Notes under the pieces: generated by a model
The model's database searches: none
The model's input: only the letters and a program-made list of their open reading frames with translations
What the model was told of the DNA's origin: nothing
Made by a program: the position numbers and the translations under genes
NCBI RefSeq assembly: GCF_018137945.1
Contig: NZ_CP073089.1
Location: 2,542,001-2,606,000, forward strand
Origin: Brevibacterium sp. W7.2
GTDB lineage: Bacteria > Actinomycetota > Actinomycetes > Actinomycetales > Brevibacteriaceae
DNA: 64,000 nucleotides
Reading direction: 5' to 3'
In this document: in pieces, positions 33,616 to 42,171 of the stretch
Layout of the letters: the number at the start of each line of letters is the position of its first letter
Numbering within the stretch: the first letter of the stretch is position 1

Positions 33616-34785
33616 ATGAGCAGCTCACCGGTCGCCGACGCCGCGCCCGACCTCGCCGGGGAGCCGACCGCGACGCCGGACGGCATCGACGATCTGCTCG
33701 TGACGCGAGTGCGCGAGGAGGGCGCGGGGCTGCCCGCACCCCGGATCATCCTTCCCGAAGGGGACGATGAGCGGGTGGTGCGTGCGGCCGGTGTGCTCGC
33801 CGACCTCGGCTTGGCCCCCGTGCTCATCGGCGATGCGGGCACCGTCGGCGCCCTCCGGGGTGAGGACGGGCCACGTCGGCCGGTCCTCCCGACGGTCGAG
33901 GCGGCCGATCTCGCCCACGGTGCGGCCGGCGCCGTCATCCGGGCGAAGGCGGTGGGACGGCATGCGGGAGCGGCCGACTCCTGGCTGAGCGATCCCGTCC
34001 ACCTGGGAATGGCCGCAGCGGCGGCCGGCATCGGGGACGTCGTCGTCGCCGGTGCGACGCGCCCCACGGCCGACGTCATCCGCTCGGCGCTGCGGATCCT
34101 CGGTCTGGCTCCGGGCACCGCGCTGCTGAGCTCGTCGTTCCTCATGAAGCTCGCCGACGGCCGGTATCTCGGGTTCGGCGACTGCGCCGTGGTGCCGAAC
34201 CCGGATGCCGCCGAGCTCGCCTCGATCGCCCGCGCCACCGCGGACACCTTCACCTCGATCACCGGGGAGTCGCCGGCGGTGGCGATGCTCTCGTTCTCCA
34301 CCGCCGGCTCGGCCGAACACCCCGACCTCGAGATCATCCGCTCGGCGACAGCAGCTCTGAGCGCCGCGCACCCCGATCTCGAGGTCGACGGGGAGCTCCA
34401 GTTCGACGCTGCCCTCATCGACTCCGTGGCGCGCGCCAAGGCGCCCGAGTCGACGGTGGCGGGGCACGCCAATGTGCTCATCTTCCCCAATCTCGCCGCC
34501 GGCAACATCGGCTACAAGATCGCCGAGCGCCTCGCCCATGCACAGGCCTTCGGGCCGCTGCTCCAGGGCCTGGCCTCGCCTGTCAACGACCTGTCCCGCG
34601 GGGCGAGCGCAACCGACATCGTCAATGTCGCCCTCATCACCGCCCTCCAGCATCTGACGACGCAGGGCCGCGACCGGCCCTCCGGCGCAGATCCCACTCA
34701 ACGTGCGGCCGCGCGGCGCACCGGCGCCACGGGCACCCGCCCTCAGCGCTCCCATTCACCGCGCCGAACGATCACACGTTCGTGA
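33616..34785 (+). CDS. pta: phosphate acetyltransferase of the taurine pathway
   Basis: A 389-residue phosphotransacetylase-fold enzyme. It shows RIILPEGDDERVVRAAGVLAD, MAAAAAGIGDVVVAGATRPTADVIRSAL, MLSFSTAGSAEHPD, the ELQFDAAL segment and NVLIFPNLAAGNIGYKIAERL. It converts the acetyl phosphate released by Xsc into acetyl-CoA, which closes the taurine pathway. It lacks the DRTGG/CobQ-like regions of long Pta proteins. A basic, Ser/Thr/Arg-rich tail of about 40 residues after QHLTTQGRD is unusual for short Pta. ATG 33616 lies 7 bases after tpa. Confidence 0.88.
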   Translation: MSSSPVADAAPDLAGEPTATPDGIDDLLVTRVREEGAGLPAPRIILPEGDDERVVRAAGVLADLGLAPVLIGDAGTVGALRGEDGPRRPVLPTVEAADLAHGAAGAVIRAKAVGRHAGAADSWLSDPVHLGMAAAAAGIGDVVVAGATRPTADVIRSALRILGLAPGTALLSSSFLMKLADGRYLGFGDCAVVPNPDAAELASIARATADTFTSITGESPAVAMLSFSTAGSAEHPDLEIIRSATAALSAAHPDLEVDGELQFDAALIDSVARAKAPESTVAGHANVLIFPNLAAGNIGYKIAERLAHAQAFGPLLQGLASPVNDLSRGASATDIVNVALITALQHLTTQGRDRPSGADPTQRAAARRTGATGTRPQRSHSPRRTITRS

Positions 34786-34801
34786 TTGAAGAAGAGGTTC
34801 C

Positions 34802-36388
34802 ATGTCCGAGTCAACAGAGCATTCGACCCCGCAGACAGCACCTGCCGTGAGCACACACCACGATCAGCCCGAGCGGCTCGCGAAGACGCTCAAACCGCAG
34901 TGGGTCTTCGCCATCGCCCTCGGCTCGGCGGTCGGGTGGGGAGCGTTCATCCTTCCCACGGACTGGCTCGCCACCGGAGGACCGCTGGGCGTGCTCTCCG
35001 GCTTCGGCATCGGTGCGGCGCTGATGATCGTCATCGCGGTCAGCTACGGCTTCCTCATCCGCACCTTCCCGGTCTCCGGAGGTGAACTCGCCTACGCGCT
35101 CATCGGCTTCGGTCGCGTGCAGGCGTTCTTCGCAGGATGGTTCCTCACCTTGGGCTACATCTGCATCGTCGCCCTCAACGCCTCGGCGCTGGCGCTCCTC
35201 TTCCGCACGCTCATGCCCTCGATCATCGAAACCGGATATCTCTACACGGTCGCCGGATGGGACGTCTACCTGCCGGAGGTCCTCATCTCGATCACCGCGC
35301 TCGTCGTGTTCGCCCTGCTCAACATCCGCGGCAGCGCGATCTCCGGCCGCATCCAGTTCTGGGCCTGCGTGATCATGATGGTCGCCGTCGCCGCGATCCT
35401 CATCGCCGTGCTCGCCAGTCCGGTCTCCGTCATGGCGAACATGTCGCCGAGCCTGCCCGACGGTGTCAACCCGTCGGCGGCGATCTTCGCCATCGTCGCC
35501 ATCGCCCCGTGGGCCTTCATCGGATTCGACAACGTCCCCCAGGCCGCAGAGGAGTTCGACTTCTCCCCGAGCAAGGCGATGCGGCTGATCATCCTCGCCA
35601 TCCTCGCCGCCGCGGCCCTCTACATGGCGATGGTCTTCGCCGTGGCGGTCGCCGAACCGTGGCAGGAGCTCGCGACGTCCGGATCGGCGTGGGGCACCGC
35701 CGAGGCGGTCACCGGAATCATGGGCGGCTCCGGTCTGTTCCTGCTGGCCGTGGCCATCACGATGGGGGTGAGCACCGGCCTCAACGGCTTCTACGTCTCC
35801 GCCAGTCGCATCCTCCTGGCGATGGGCCGGGCACAGATGATTCCGCCGGTCTTCGCCCGTCTCCACCCGAAGTACAAGACCCCGCACATCGGGATCCTCG
35901 CCGTCATGCTCATCTGCCTCATCAGCCCATGGTTCGGCCGCGCCGCACTCACGTGGGTCGTCGACATGTCCTCGATCGGCGTGACGATCGCCTACCTCTA
36001 CACCTGTCTGTGCGCCTTCCGGATCTTCCGTCCCAGCAGCGAGACTCCGGCCGCGGATGCTCTGCCGGGCACCTACTCGACGGTGAAGAAGATCCTCAGC
36101 GGTCTCGGCGCCGTCATCGCGCTCTTCTTCATGGGCCTGCTTCTCATTCCGGGGTCGCCCGGAGCCCTGGGCAGGGAGTCCCTCATCGCGCTGGCCGTCT
36201 GGATCGTCATCGGCATCGTCTTCTTCGTCTCCCGAATCCGGCACAACCGCCGCCTCACCGACGCTCAGGTCGACATGCTCGTCTTCGGAACCGAGCGTCC
36301 GGCACCGACCCGCTTCAGAGAACGCGCGCAGCTGCGCCGTGAGGGCGCACTGCCGCAGGCCGAGGACGGGACCTCACGCGAGGGATGA
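34802..36388 (+). CDS. APC-superfamily permease, probable taurine uptake
   Basis: A 528-residue amino acid-polyamine-organocation permease with about 12 transmembrane helices. The first conserved region is AIALGSAVGWGAFILPTDWL, the substrate-site bend characteristic of the family, followed by FPVSGGELAYALIGFGR and AIAPWAFIGFDNVPQAAEEF. Short charged tails flank the membrane part. AAGAAGAGGTTCC precedes ATG 34802, 16 bases after pta. Since no tauABC or TRAP system is present, this is the likely taurine importer of the operon; the substrate is inferred from position only. Confidence 0.85.
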   Translation: MSESTEHSTPQTAPAVSTHHDQPERLAKTLKPQWVFAIALGSAVGWGAFILPTDWLATGGPLGVLSGFGIGAALMIVIAVSYGFLIRTFPVSGGELAYALIGFGRVQAFFAGWFLTLGYICIVALNASALALLFRTLMPSIIETGYLYTVAGWDVYLPEVLISITALVVFALLNIRGSAISGRIQFWACVIMMVAVAAILIAVLASPVSVMANMSPSLPDGVNPSAAIFAIVAIAPWAFIGFDNVPQAAEEFDFSPSKAMRLIILAILAAAALYMAMVFAVAVAEPWQELATSGSAWGTAEAVTGIMGGSGLFLLAVAITMGVSTGLNGFYVSASRILLAMGRAQMIPPVFARLHPKYKTPHIGILAVMLICLISPWFGRAALTWVVDMSSIGVTIAYLYTCLCAFRIFRPSSETPAADALPGTYSTVKKILSGLGAVIALFFMGLLLIPGSPGALGRESLIALAVWIVIGIVFFVSRIRHNRRLTDAQVDMLVFGTERPAPTRFRERAQLRREGALPQAEDGTSREG

Positions 36389-36413
36389 GAGTGCTCGCGG
36401 GTCGAGAGTCCGC

Positions 36414-36480
36414 ACGCCACGGCGGTCATGCCTGAGCACCCGGTCAGCCGGGGAACGCTCAGACATGACCGCCGTGGCGT
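36414..36480. terminator. long bidirectional hairpin between the permease and vWA genes
   Basis: ACGCCACGGCGGTCATG (36414-36430) pairs perfectly with CATGACCGCCGTGGCGT (36464-36480). After a single mismatch the stem continues six more pairs (CTGAGC with GCTCAG). The right arm overlaps the last codons and stop of the reverse vWA gene. It lies 26 bases after the permease stop, so it can serve both genes. Confidence 0.65.
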
Positions 36481-38213
36481 CCCAGCGCGGTTCTCAGCGC
36501 CTCGACGACCGCGCGGGTCGAGGCGCGATCGCCCAGAGTCTCCGGGTCGAGAGCGATCGCCGACTGGTAGAAGTCCGAGACGTCGCACCCGAGGCCGACT
36601 CCGATGAGGTGACGGTCCGGACGCGCCGCCGCCGTGATCGTCGCAGCGAGGTCCCGCGCGAGATAGTCCTCGTCGTTGGCCTCCGCGGTCGCCCCGTCTG
36701 CCGGACTGCCGTCGCTGATGACGACGAGCACGGTGCGCGCGGCATCGACCTGGTCGAGGCGCGTGAGCGCCCAGCGCACCGCTTCCCCGTCGACGCCTTC
36801 CCGGTAGAGCGAGCGCTTGAGCAGGCCGGCGAGAGCGAAGCGGGCCCGGCGGGCAGTGGTGGCGGAGTCCTTGAAGACGAGGTGGTCGACCTCATTGAGT
36901 CGACCGATGCCGGCCGGCGACCCAGACCTCTGCCAGGACCTCTTCGGTCGTCCGCCGTTCCATGCGCCGGTGGTGAAGCCGAGGACCTCGGTGACGACAT
37001 CGAGACGGTCGAGGGCCGTGACGAGACCATCGAGGAGAGCGGCGAGTCCGGCGGCGTGGGGCTTCATCGACCCCGAGCAGTCGAGCAGGAACGCCACCGC
37101 GGTGTCCGGCTGACCCGTCGTCGTCACATCCTTGAAGACACGGCGCTCCCCCGGTGAGGTGATGAGGCGGGAGAGTCGGCGCGGATCGAGGACGCCGGAT
37201 TCTCCGTCCTCGAGGTCGCAGACCTCGACCGGAGCGGCGACGACGGGCTGGAGTCGGCTGATGATCGGCGCCACCGGCGCTCGTCGGTCCTGTGTCTGCT
37301 CATCGAGCTGCCGACGCAGATCGCGCAGCTGCGCCGGGCGGACGACGTCACAGATGTGACGCGTGGTGTCGAAGCTCGCGTCCCAGATCAAATAGCCGCG
37401 GCCGGCCGTTCCCGGCGACTCCGGCGACCCGCCGGGAGCGGCGAAGGGACTCTCGGAGACATCGAGCACGAGTGAGAACGCCGAGGCGGTGACCCCGCGG
37501 CGCGGTCGGGGGCCCTGGCCCCACTGCTCCTCGTTCTCGGCCATGCGCGCCGCGACGAAGGCGGCGAAGTCGAGCGCAGCGGGAAGGAACGCCGCCTGCG
37601 ACGTCCGCGTCCGCCGCAGGCGGACCAGCAGCTCACCCATGTCGGCGGCGAGATCGGCTCGGGTCGCCTCGATGAGATCGACGCAGTCCTCGCTGATCGG
37701 CTCTCCGGTGAGCGTCGAGCGCGCGACCACCGTGATCGTGAGCAGGAGGATCCCCTGGTGGGTCTCGTGCAGGCGCGAACCGAGGAATTCCCGGCACCAC
37801 TCGGTGTGCCGCTGCGCGAGATTCTGTCGCACCCCGGGCAGGTCCGTCAGGGCCTCGCACCGGAACTGCTCGAGGACCTCGACGACGAGCCGCTCTGCCG
37901 TCGAGTCCGGAAGCGCTGACCTGTGCTCGCCGAGGTCGCTGTGGCGCATCCGCAGCGCCATCGCATCGGCGGCTCCGCGCAGGGAGGAGAGGCCGGCATC
38001 GGCCAACGAGGGATAGAGGTGCGGCGCGTTGAGGGGAAGTCTCCCGTGGGTGTCGATCGGACGGGCGCCCCAGCGGTCGAGGTCGGGGTCTCCCGACAGC
38101 GCCCGCAGCACTCCTGCCAGTGTCCGGTCGATGCGTCGCTGCTCGTCGGCGCCCCGCGAGCGGGACCGGCCGGCATCATCGCGGTGTCCTCGCGGTCGGG
38201 TCGACGGGCCCAT
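36459..38213 (-). CDS. CobT-like von Willebrand factor A protein
   Basis: A 584-residue protein whose C-terminal third is a vWA domain with the MIDAS motif DCSGSM (Asp378, Ser380, Ser382), a later metal threonine region, and VISDGSPADG. The N-terminal 350 residues are helical and unassigned, with an Asp/Glu-poor arginine-rich start. The pair with the AAA+ gene upstream (one base apart) matches the CobS/CobT pattern and also NorQ/NorD and CbbQ/CbbO, in which the vWA partner targets the AAA+ ring to a client enzyme. No cobN gene is in the window, so cobalt chelation for B12 is doubtful. The client is probably a neighbouring enzyme or transporter; this is inference. Confidence 0.8.
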   Translation of the reverse strand: MGPSTRPRGHRDDAGRSRSRGADEQRRIDRTLAGVLRALSGDPDLDRWGARPIDTHGRLPLNAPHLYPSLADAGLSSLRGAADAMALRMRHSDLGEHRSALPDSTAERLVVEVLEQFRCEALTDLPGVRQNLAQRHTEWCREFLGSRLHETHQGILLLTITVVARSTLTGEPISEDCVDLIEATRADLAADMGELLVRLRRTRTSQAAFLPAALDFAAFVAARMAENEEQWGQGPRPRRGVTASAFSLVLDVSESPFAAPGGSPESPGTAGRGYLIWDASFDTTRHICDVVRPAQLRDLRRQLDEQTQDRRAPVAPIISRLQPVVAAPVEVCDLEDGESGVLDPRRLSRLITSPGERRVFKDVTTTGQPDTAVAFLLDCSGSMKPHAAGLAALLDGLVTALDRLDVVTEVLGFTTGAWNGGRPKRSWQRSGSPAGIGRLNEVDHLVFKDSATTARRARFALAGLLKRSLYREGVDGEAVRWALTRLDQVDAARTVLVVISDGSPADGATAEANDEDYLARDLAATITAAARPDRHLIGVGLGCDVSDFYQSAIALDPETLGDRASTRAVVEALRTALGRHGGHV

Positions 38214-38214
38214 C

Positions 38215-39222
38215 TCAATCCACCGACAGCGAGGTCAGCACGGCGGGATCGGTGCCGAAGCCGCGTTGGAGGAATTCGCCGAGCAGGACGTGCTCGGACG
38301 GGTCGCAGCGGTTGGCGAAGGAGAACTTGAAGGCGAGTTCGACGTCATTGAAGATCAGGGCATTCTGTGCCCAGGAGATGACGGTGCGCGGGGACATGAG
38401 TGCGGAGAGATCGCCGGCGGCGAAACCGGTCCGGGTCATGTTCGCCACGGCGACCATGGTCTCCGCCGTCTCCCTCCCGAAACGGTCGACGAACCCGGGC
38501 ACTTGGCCGGTGACGACGTCGTACTCAGCCTGCGGTGTCAGATAGTCGAGCTTCGCGACGATGCCCCACCTGTCCAGCTGGGCCTGGTTGAGGCGCTTGA
38601 CGCCGCTGTAGAGGCCGTTGAGGTTGCCCAGTCCGACGGTGTTCGCCGTCGCGAAGAGGCGGAACTGGGGGTGCGGACGGATGACGCGGTTCTGTTCGGT
38701 GAGCGTGAAGAGCCCCTCCCGCTCGAGCAGCCGCTGGATGATGAACATCACCTCGGGCCGGCCTGCGTCGTACTCGTCGAAGATCAGCGCCATCGGTCGG
38801 CCGAGGGCGAACGGGACGATGCCGTCCTCGAAGCGGGTGCGCGGATGGCCGTCTTCGATGACGACCTGGTCCTTGCCGACGAGATCGGTGCGGGAGATCT
38901 GACCGTCGAGGTTGATCCGCATGACCGGCCAGTTGAGGCGTGCCGCGACCTGTTCGATGTGCGTGGACTTTCCCGTGCCGTGCAGGCCCTGGATGAGGAC
39001 GCGCGAATTGTGGATGAACCCCGCGAGGACGGCCCGGGTCACCTCCGGGTCGAAGCGGTAGTTCGGATCGATGTCCGGGACGAGGCTGTCGTCGCCGGTC
39101 AGCCGCGGCACCTGCAGGTCGCTGTCGAGGCCGAAGAGCTGACGGGCGGATTCCCAGGTGATCGAGGCCCCAGCAGGTGTGGGGTCGGACATGGTGCTGA
39201 GCGGATCCGTGGCGGTGTGCAT
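38215..39222 (-). CDS. CobS-like MoxR-family AAA+ ATPase
   Basis: A 335-residue AAA+ ATPase. Walker A is QGLHGTGKST (Lys85), Walker B is ALIFDEYD (near 145-152), sensor 1 is FATANTVG, and LNQAQLDRWG contains the arginine-finger region. It resembles CobS and other MoxR-class chaperones that use ATP to insert metal or remodel an enzyme with a vWA partner, here the next gene. ATG 39222 is chosen because AAGGGAG is well placed; ATG 39294 would add 24 residues and sits one base after the IclR stop, so coupling from there is also plausible (359 residues). Confidence 0.85.
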   Translation of the reverse strand: MHTATDPLSTMSDPTPAGASITWESARQLFGLDSDLQVPRLTGDDSLVPDIDPNYRFDPEVTRAVLAGFIHNSRVLIQGLHGTGKSTHIEQVAARLNWPVMRINLDGQISRTDLVGKDQVVIEDGHPRTRFEDGIVPFALGRPMALIFDEYDAGRPEVMFIIQRLLEREGLFTLTEQNRVIRPHPQFRLFATANTVGLGNLNGLYSGVKRLNQAQLDRWGIVAKLDYLTPQAEYDVVTGQVPGFVDRFGRETAETMVAVANMTRTGFAAGDLSALMSPRTVISWAQNALIFNDVELAFKFSFANRCDPSEHVLLGEFLQRGFGTDPAVLTSLSVD

Positions 39223-39295
39223 GGTCGACGCTCCCTTCGTCTGGCGTTCCCCGAGGCGAGAGGCGATCCGCTCCGGTGACGCACTCGTGGTCATA

Positions 39296-40111
39296 TCAGG
39301 CGATCTCGGTGCTGCGGTCGATGTCGTCGATGCGGGAGATCTTCTCGGCAGCGGCCTGCACCAGCGGCAGGAGAGCGACGAGATCGTCCTCGGACTTCCG
39401 CAGCACCGGGGCCTGAATGGCCACGCACTGATTCGACCTCCCCGCTTCTCCGGGGACGAGCACGGCCAGGCACACGAGTCCGTCGAGGTACTCCTGGCGG
39501 TCGACGGCGAATCCCTGCTCCCTGATCTCGGTGAGCTCCGCGTCGATGCGGTCCGGATCGGTCATCGTGTGTGGGGTGAAGGCCGGCAGCTGCGACCCGG
39601 TCAGCAGACGGCGACGCTGAGTCTCACCGTACTGGGACATGATCATCTTCCCGCTGGCCGATGCGTGGATCGGCACGCGGGCTCCCGCTTCGAGGTGGAC
39701 CCGCAGGGGGTGCTGCGTCTCGACGCGGTCGAGGTAGATGACGTCGCTGCCGGCGACCGTCGTGAGATTGCAGCTCTCCTCGACATCCTCGGCGAGCTGG
39801 GCCAGGATCGCACGACGAGCCCCGTGCCGTGTGTCGTTGAGCAGAATGTCCTCGGCCATGCGCCGCAGGCGCGCACCCGTTCCATAATGCCGGCCGTCGC
39901 TGTGCCGCGTGATGAGACCGGCGCTCTCGAGCTGCTGGAGCATGCGGTGGAGCGTGGGCTTGGGCAGTCCGGTCTGCACGACGAGGGACTGCAGGGTGAA
40001 GATCTCGTCGCGCGTCGAGATCAGCTCGAGCAGCGAGATGAGGCGCAGCGCCGGCGTCTCCCCGACGAGCGAGAGTTCGGCGCCGAGGCCCGGTTCCGCG
40101 AGATTGTCCAT
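39296..40111 (-). CDS. IclR-family transcriptional regulator
   Basis: A 271-residue IclR-type regulator. The N-terminal winged helix is ISTRDEIFTLQSLVVQTGLPKPTLHRMLQQLESAGLI; the C-terminal effector domain has RVPIHASASGKMIMSQY and GYAVDR-like EQGFAVDRQEYLDGLVCLAV. AAGGAGGG precedes ATG 40111. It is divergent from xsc across 178 bases and heads the AAA+/vWA genes on its own strand, so it could control both directions. A second regulator, the MocR protein, serves the tpa side of the same island. Confidence 0.9.
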   Translation of the reverse strand: MDNLAEPGLGAELSLVGETPALRLISLLELISTRDEIFTLQSLVVQTGLPKPTLHRMLQQLESAGLITRHSDGRHYGTGARLRRMAEDILLNDTRHGARRAILAQLAEDVEESCNLTTVAGSDVIYLDRVETQHPLRVHLEAGARVPIHASASGKMIMSQYGETQRRRLLTGSQLPAFTPHTMTDPDRIDAELTEIREQGFAVDRQEYLDGLVCLAVLVPGEAGRSNQCVAIQAPVLRKSEDDLVALLPLVQAAAEKISRIDDIDRSTEIA

Positions 40112-40173
40112 GAGCACGCCCTCCTTGGTGTCTCGGAAAATCATACCAAACAGAATAATAACCGGAACACGTA

Positions 40174-40236
40174 TTGACGCGGCCACCCGCCACCCCCTAG
40201 TGTTCTAGGTGTTCAACTTTTTCATCCGAATTGAAC
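40174..40236 (+). promoter_or_regulatory. xsc promoter and inverted-repeat operator
   Basis: TTGACG (40174-40179), an 18-base spacer and TAGTGT (40198-40203) make a promoter directed at xsc. Just downstream, GTTCAA (40211-40216) and TTGAAC (40231-40236) form an inverted repeat with a 14-base spacer, a candidate IclR or MocR site. Confidence 0.45.
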
Positions 40237-40289
40237 GAATAAACGAGACCTCGAAGACGTGGTCTTCCCAACCTCAAGGAGGAGTTGGC

Positions 40290-42110
40290 ATGACAGAACT
40301 CGCTGATCGGACCGAGGTCGAAGCACCCGAACACGCTCCGAAACCGCAGAAGATCACCTCCTCGGAGGCATTCGTCGAGACCATGGTGGCCAACGGCGTC
40401 ACCGATGTGTTCGGCATCATGGGATCGGCATTCATGGACGCGATGGACATCTTCGCGCCGGCCGGCATCGACTTCGTTCCGGTCGTCCACGAACAGGGCG
40501 CGGCCCATATGGCCGACGGATACGCTCGGGCATCCGGCCGCCACGGAGTGGTCATCGGGCAGAACGGGCCCGGCATCTCGAACTGCGTGACCGCGATCGC
40601 GGCGGCCTTCTGGGCGCACTCCCCGGTCGTCATCGTCACGCCCGAAGCGGGCACGAACTCGATCGGGCTCGGTGGATTCCAGGAAGCCAATCAGCTGCCG
40701 ATGTTCCAGGAGTTCACGAAGTACCAGGGCCACGTGACGAACCCCGCTCGGATGGCCGAGTTCACCGCCCGCTGCTTCGACCGGGCCCAGTCGGAGATCG
40801 GGCCCACCCAGCTCAACATCCCCCGTGACTACTTCTACGGCGAGGCGGCTCCCGACATCCCGCAGCCCCAGCGCATCGATCGCGGTGCGGGCGGCGAACA
40901 GAGCCTCAACGATGCCGCAGAGCTGCTGGCCCAGGCGAAGAACCCGGTGATCATCTCCGGCGGCGGAGTCGTCATGGCCGACGGAGTCGAGGAGTGCATC
41001 GCCCTGGCCGAGCGCCTCGGCGCACCCGTGGTCAACAGCTACCAGCACAACGATTCGTTCCCCGCCAGCCATCCGCTGTGGGCAGGTCCCCTGGGATACC
41101 AGGGGTCGAAGGCGGGGATGACCCTGCTCAATCAGGCCGATGTCGTCCTCGCGCTCGGCACCCGCCTCGGACCGTTCGGCACGCTCCCGCAGTACCAGTT
41201 CGAGTACTGGCCCACGGAGGCGAAGATCATCCAGGTCGACGCCGACCACAAGATGCTCGGACTGGTGAAGAAGATCGACGTCGGCATCTGCGGCGATGCC
41301 AAGGCCGTGGCCACCGAGCTCCTCGGGCGCCTCAACGAGAAGACCGTCGCCAGCGACGCCACCAAGGACGAGCGGGCGAATCTCATCCGCGCGGAGAAGG
41401 AGGCCTGGGAGGCCGAACTCGATTCCTGGACCCATGAGAAGGACGAGTTCTCCCTCGACGTCATCGACGAAGCGGAGAAGGAGGAGGGCAACTGGCTCCA
41501 TCCGCGTCAGGTGCTGCGTGAGCTCGAGAAGGCGATGCCCGCCGACGTCATGGTCTCCACGGACATCGGCAACATCAACTCGGTGGCGCACAGCTACCTG
41601 CGGTTCGAGCGTCCGCGCAGCTTCTTCGCCCCGATGAGCTTCGGCAACTGCGGCTATGCGCTGCCGACGATCATCGGCGCGAAGCGAGCCGCTCCGGAGC
41701 GCCCGGCCATCGCGTATGCCGGTGACGGCGCTTGGGCGATGAGCATGGTCGAGGTCCTCACCGCCGTCCGCCATGACATCCCCGTCACTGCGGTCGTCTT
41801 CCGCAACCGCCAGTGGGGTGCGGAGAAGAAGAACCAGGTCGAGTTCTACGGCCGCCGCTTCATCGCCGGTGAGCTCGACAACGGGGAGAGCTTCGCGGCG
41901 ATGGCCGAGAGCATGGGCGCCGATGGGATCGTCGTCGACAGGCTCGAGGACGTCGGCCCTGCACTCCAGCGGGCCGTCGATGCGCAGATGAACGAGGGCA
42001 GGACCACGGTCATCGAGATCATGTGCACGAAGGAGCTCGGCGATCCGTTCCGGCGCGACGCACTGCGGATGCCGGTCCGCACACTCGACAAGTACAAGGA
42101 CTACGTCTGA
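40290..42110 (+). CDS. xsc: sulfoacetaldehyde acetyltransferase
   Basis: A 606-residue thiamine-diphosphate enzyme that splits sulfoacetaldehyde with phosphate into sulfite and acetyl phosphate. The N-terminal domain contains the catalytic glutamate in VVHEQGAAHMADGYAR (Glu68), the FGIMGSAFMDAMDIF start typical of Xsc rather than acetolactate synthase, and NSIGLGGFQEANQLPMF. The C-terminal cofactor motif runs from YAGDGAWAM to FRN. AAGGAGGAG precedes ATG 40290. It is transcribed apart from tpa-pta-permease, whose products make its substrate and use its product. A terminator-like hairpin follows. Confidence 0.95.
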   Translation: MTELADRTEVEAPEHAPKPQKITSSEAFVETMVANGVTDVFGIMGSAFMDAMDIFAPAGIDFVPVVHEQGAAHMADGYARASGRHGVVIGQNGPGISNCVTAIAAAFWAHSPVVIVTPEAGTNSIGLGGFQEANQLPMFQEFTKYQGHVTNPARMAEFTARCFDRAQSEIGPTQLNIPRDYFYGEAAPDIPQPQRIDRGAGGEQSLNDAAELLAQAKNPVIISGGGVVMADGVEECIALAERLGAPVVNSYQHNDSFPASHPLWAGPLGYQGSKAGMTLLNQADVVLALGTRLGPFGTLPQYQFEYWPTEAKIIQVDADHKMLGLVKKIDVGICGDAKAVATELLGRLNEKTVASDATKDERANLIRAEKEAWEAELDSWTHEKDEFSLDVIDEAEKEEGNWLHPRQVLRELEKAMPADVMVSTDIGNINSVAHSYLRFERPRSFFAPMSFGNCGYALPTIIGAKRAAPERPAIAYAGDGAWAMSMVEVLTAVRHDIPVTAVVFRNRQWGAEKKNQVEFYGRRFIAGELDNGESFAAMAESMGADGIVVDRLEDVGPALQRAVDAQMNEGRTTVIEIMCTKELGDPFRRDALRMPVRTLDKYKDYV

Positions 42111-42122
42111 GGATGAGGATCA

Positions 42123-42151
42123 GGGGCGCACGGCAGCAGGCCGTGCGCCCC
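42123..42151 (+). terminator. hairpin after xsc
   Basis: A 12-bp perfect stem (GGGGCGCACGGC / GCCGTGCGCCCC, loop AGCAG) lies 12 bases after the xsc stop and 20 bases before the next start, so it may be a partial terminator or attenuator between xsc and the symporter. Confidence 0.6.
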
Positions 42152-42171
42152 TTCGCCGTAGGGAGACTCCG

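Noticed and set aside
36459..39294. True cobaltochelatase CobST for vitamin B12
   Set aside because: No CobN-like large subunit and no cobalamin genes are present in the window; the resemblance is to the general AAA+/vWA pattern.
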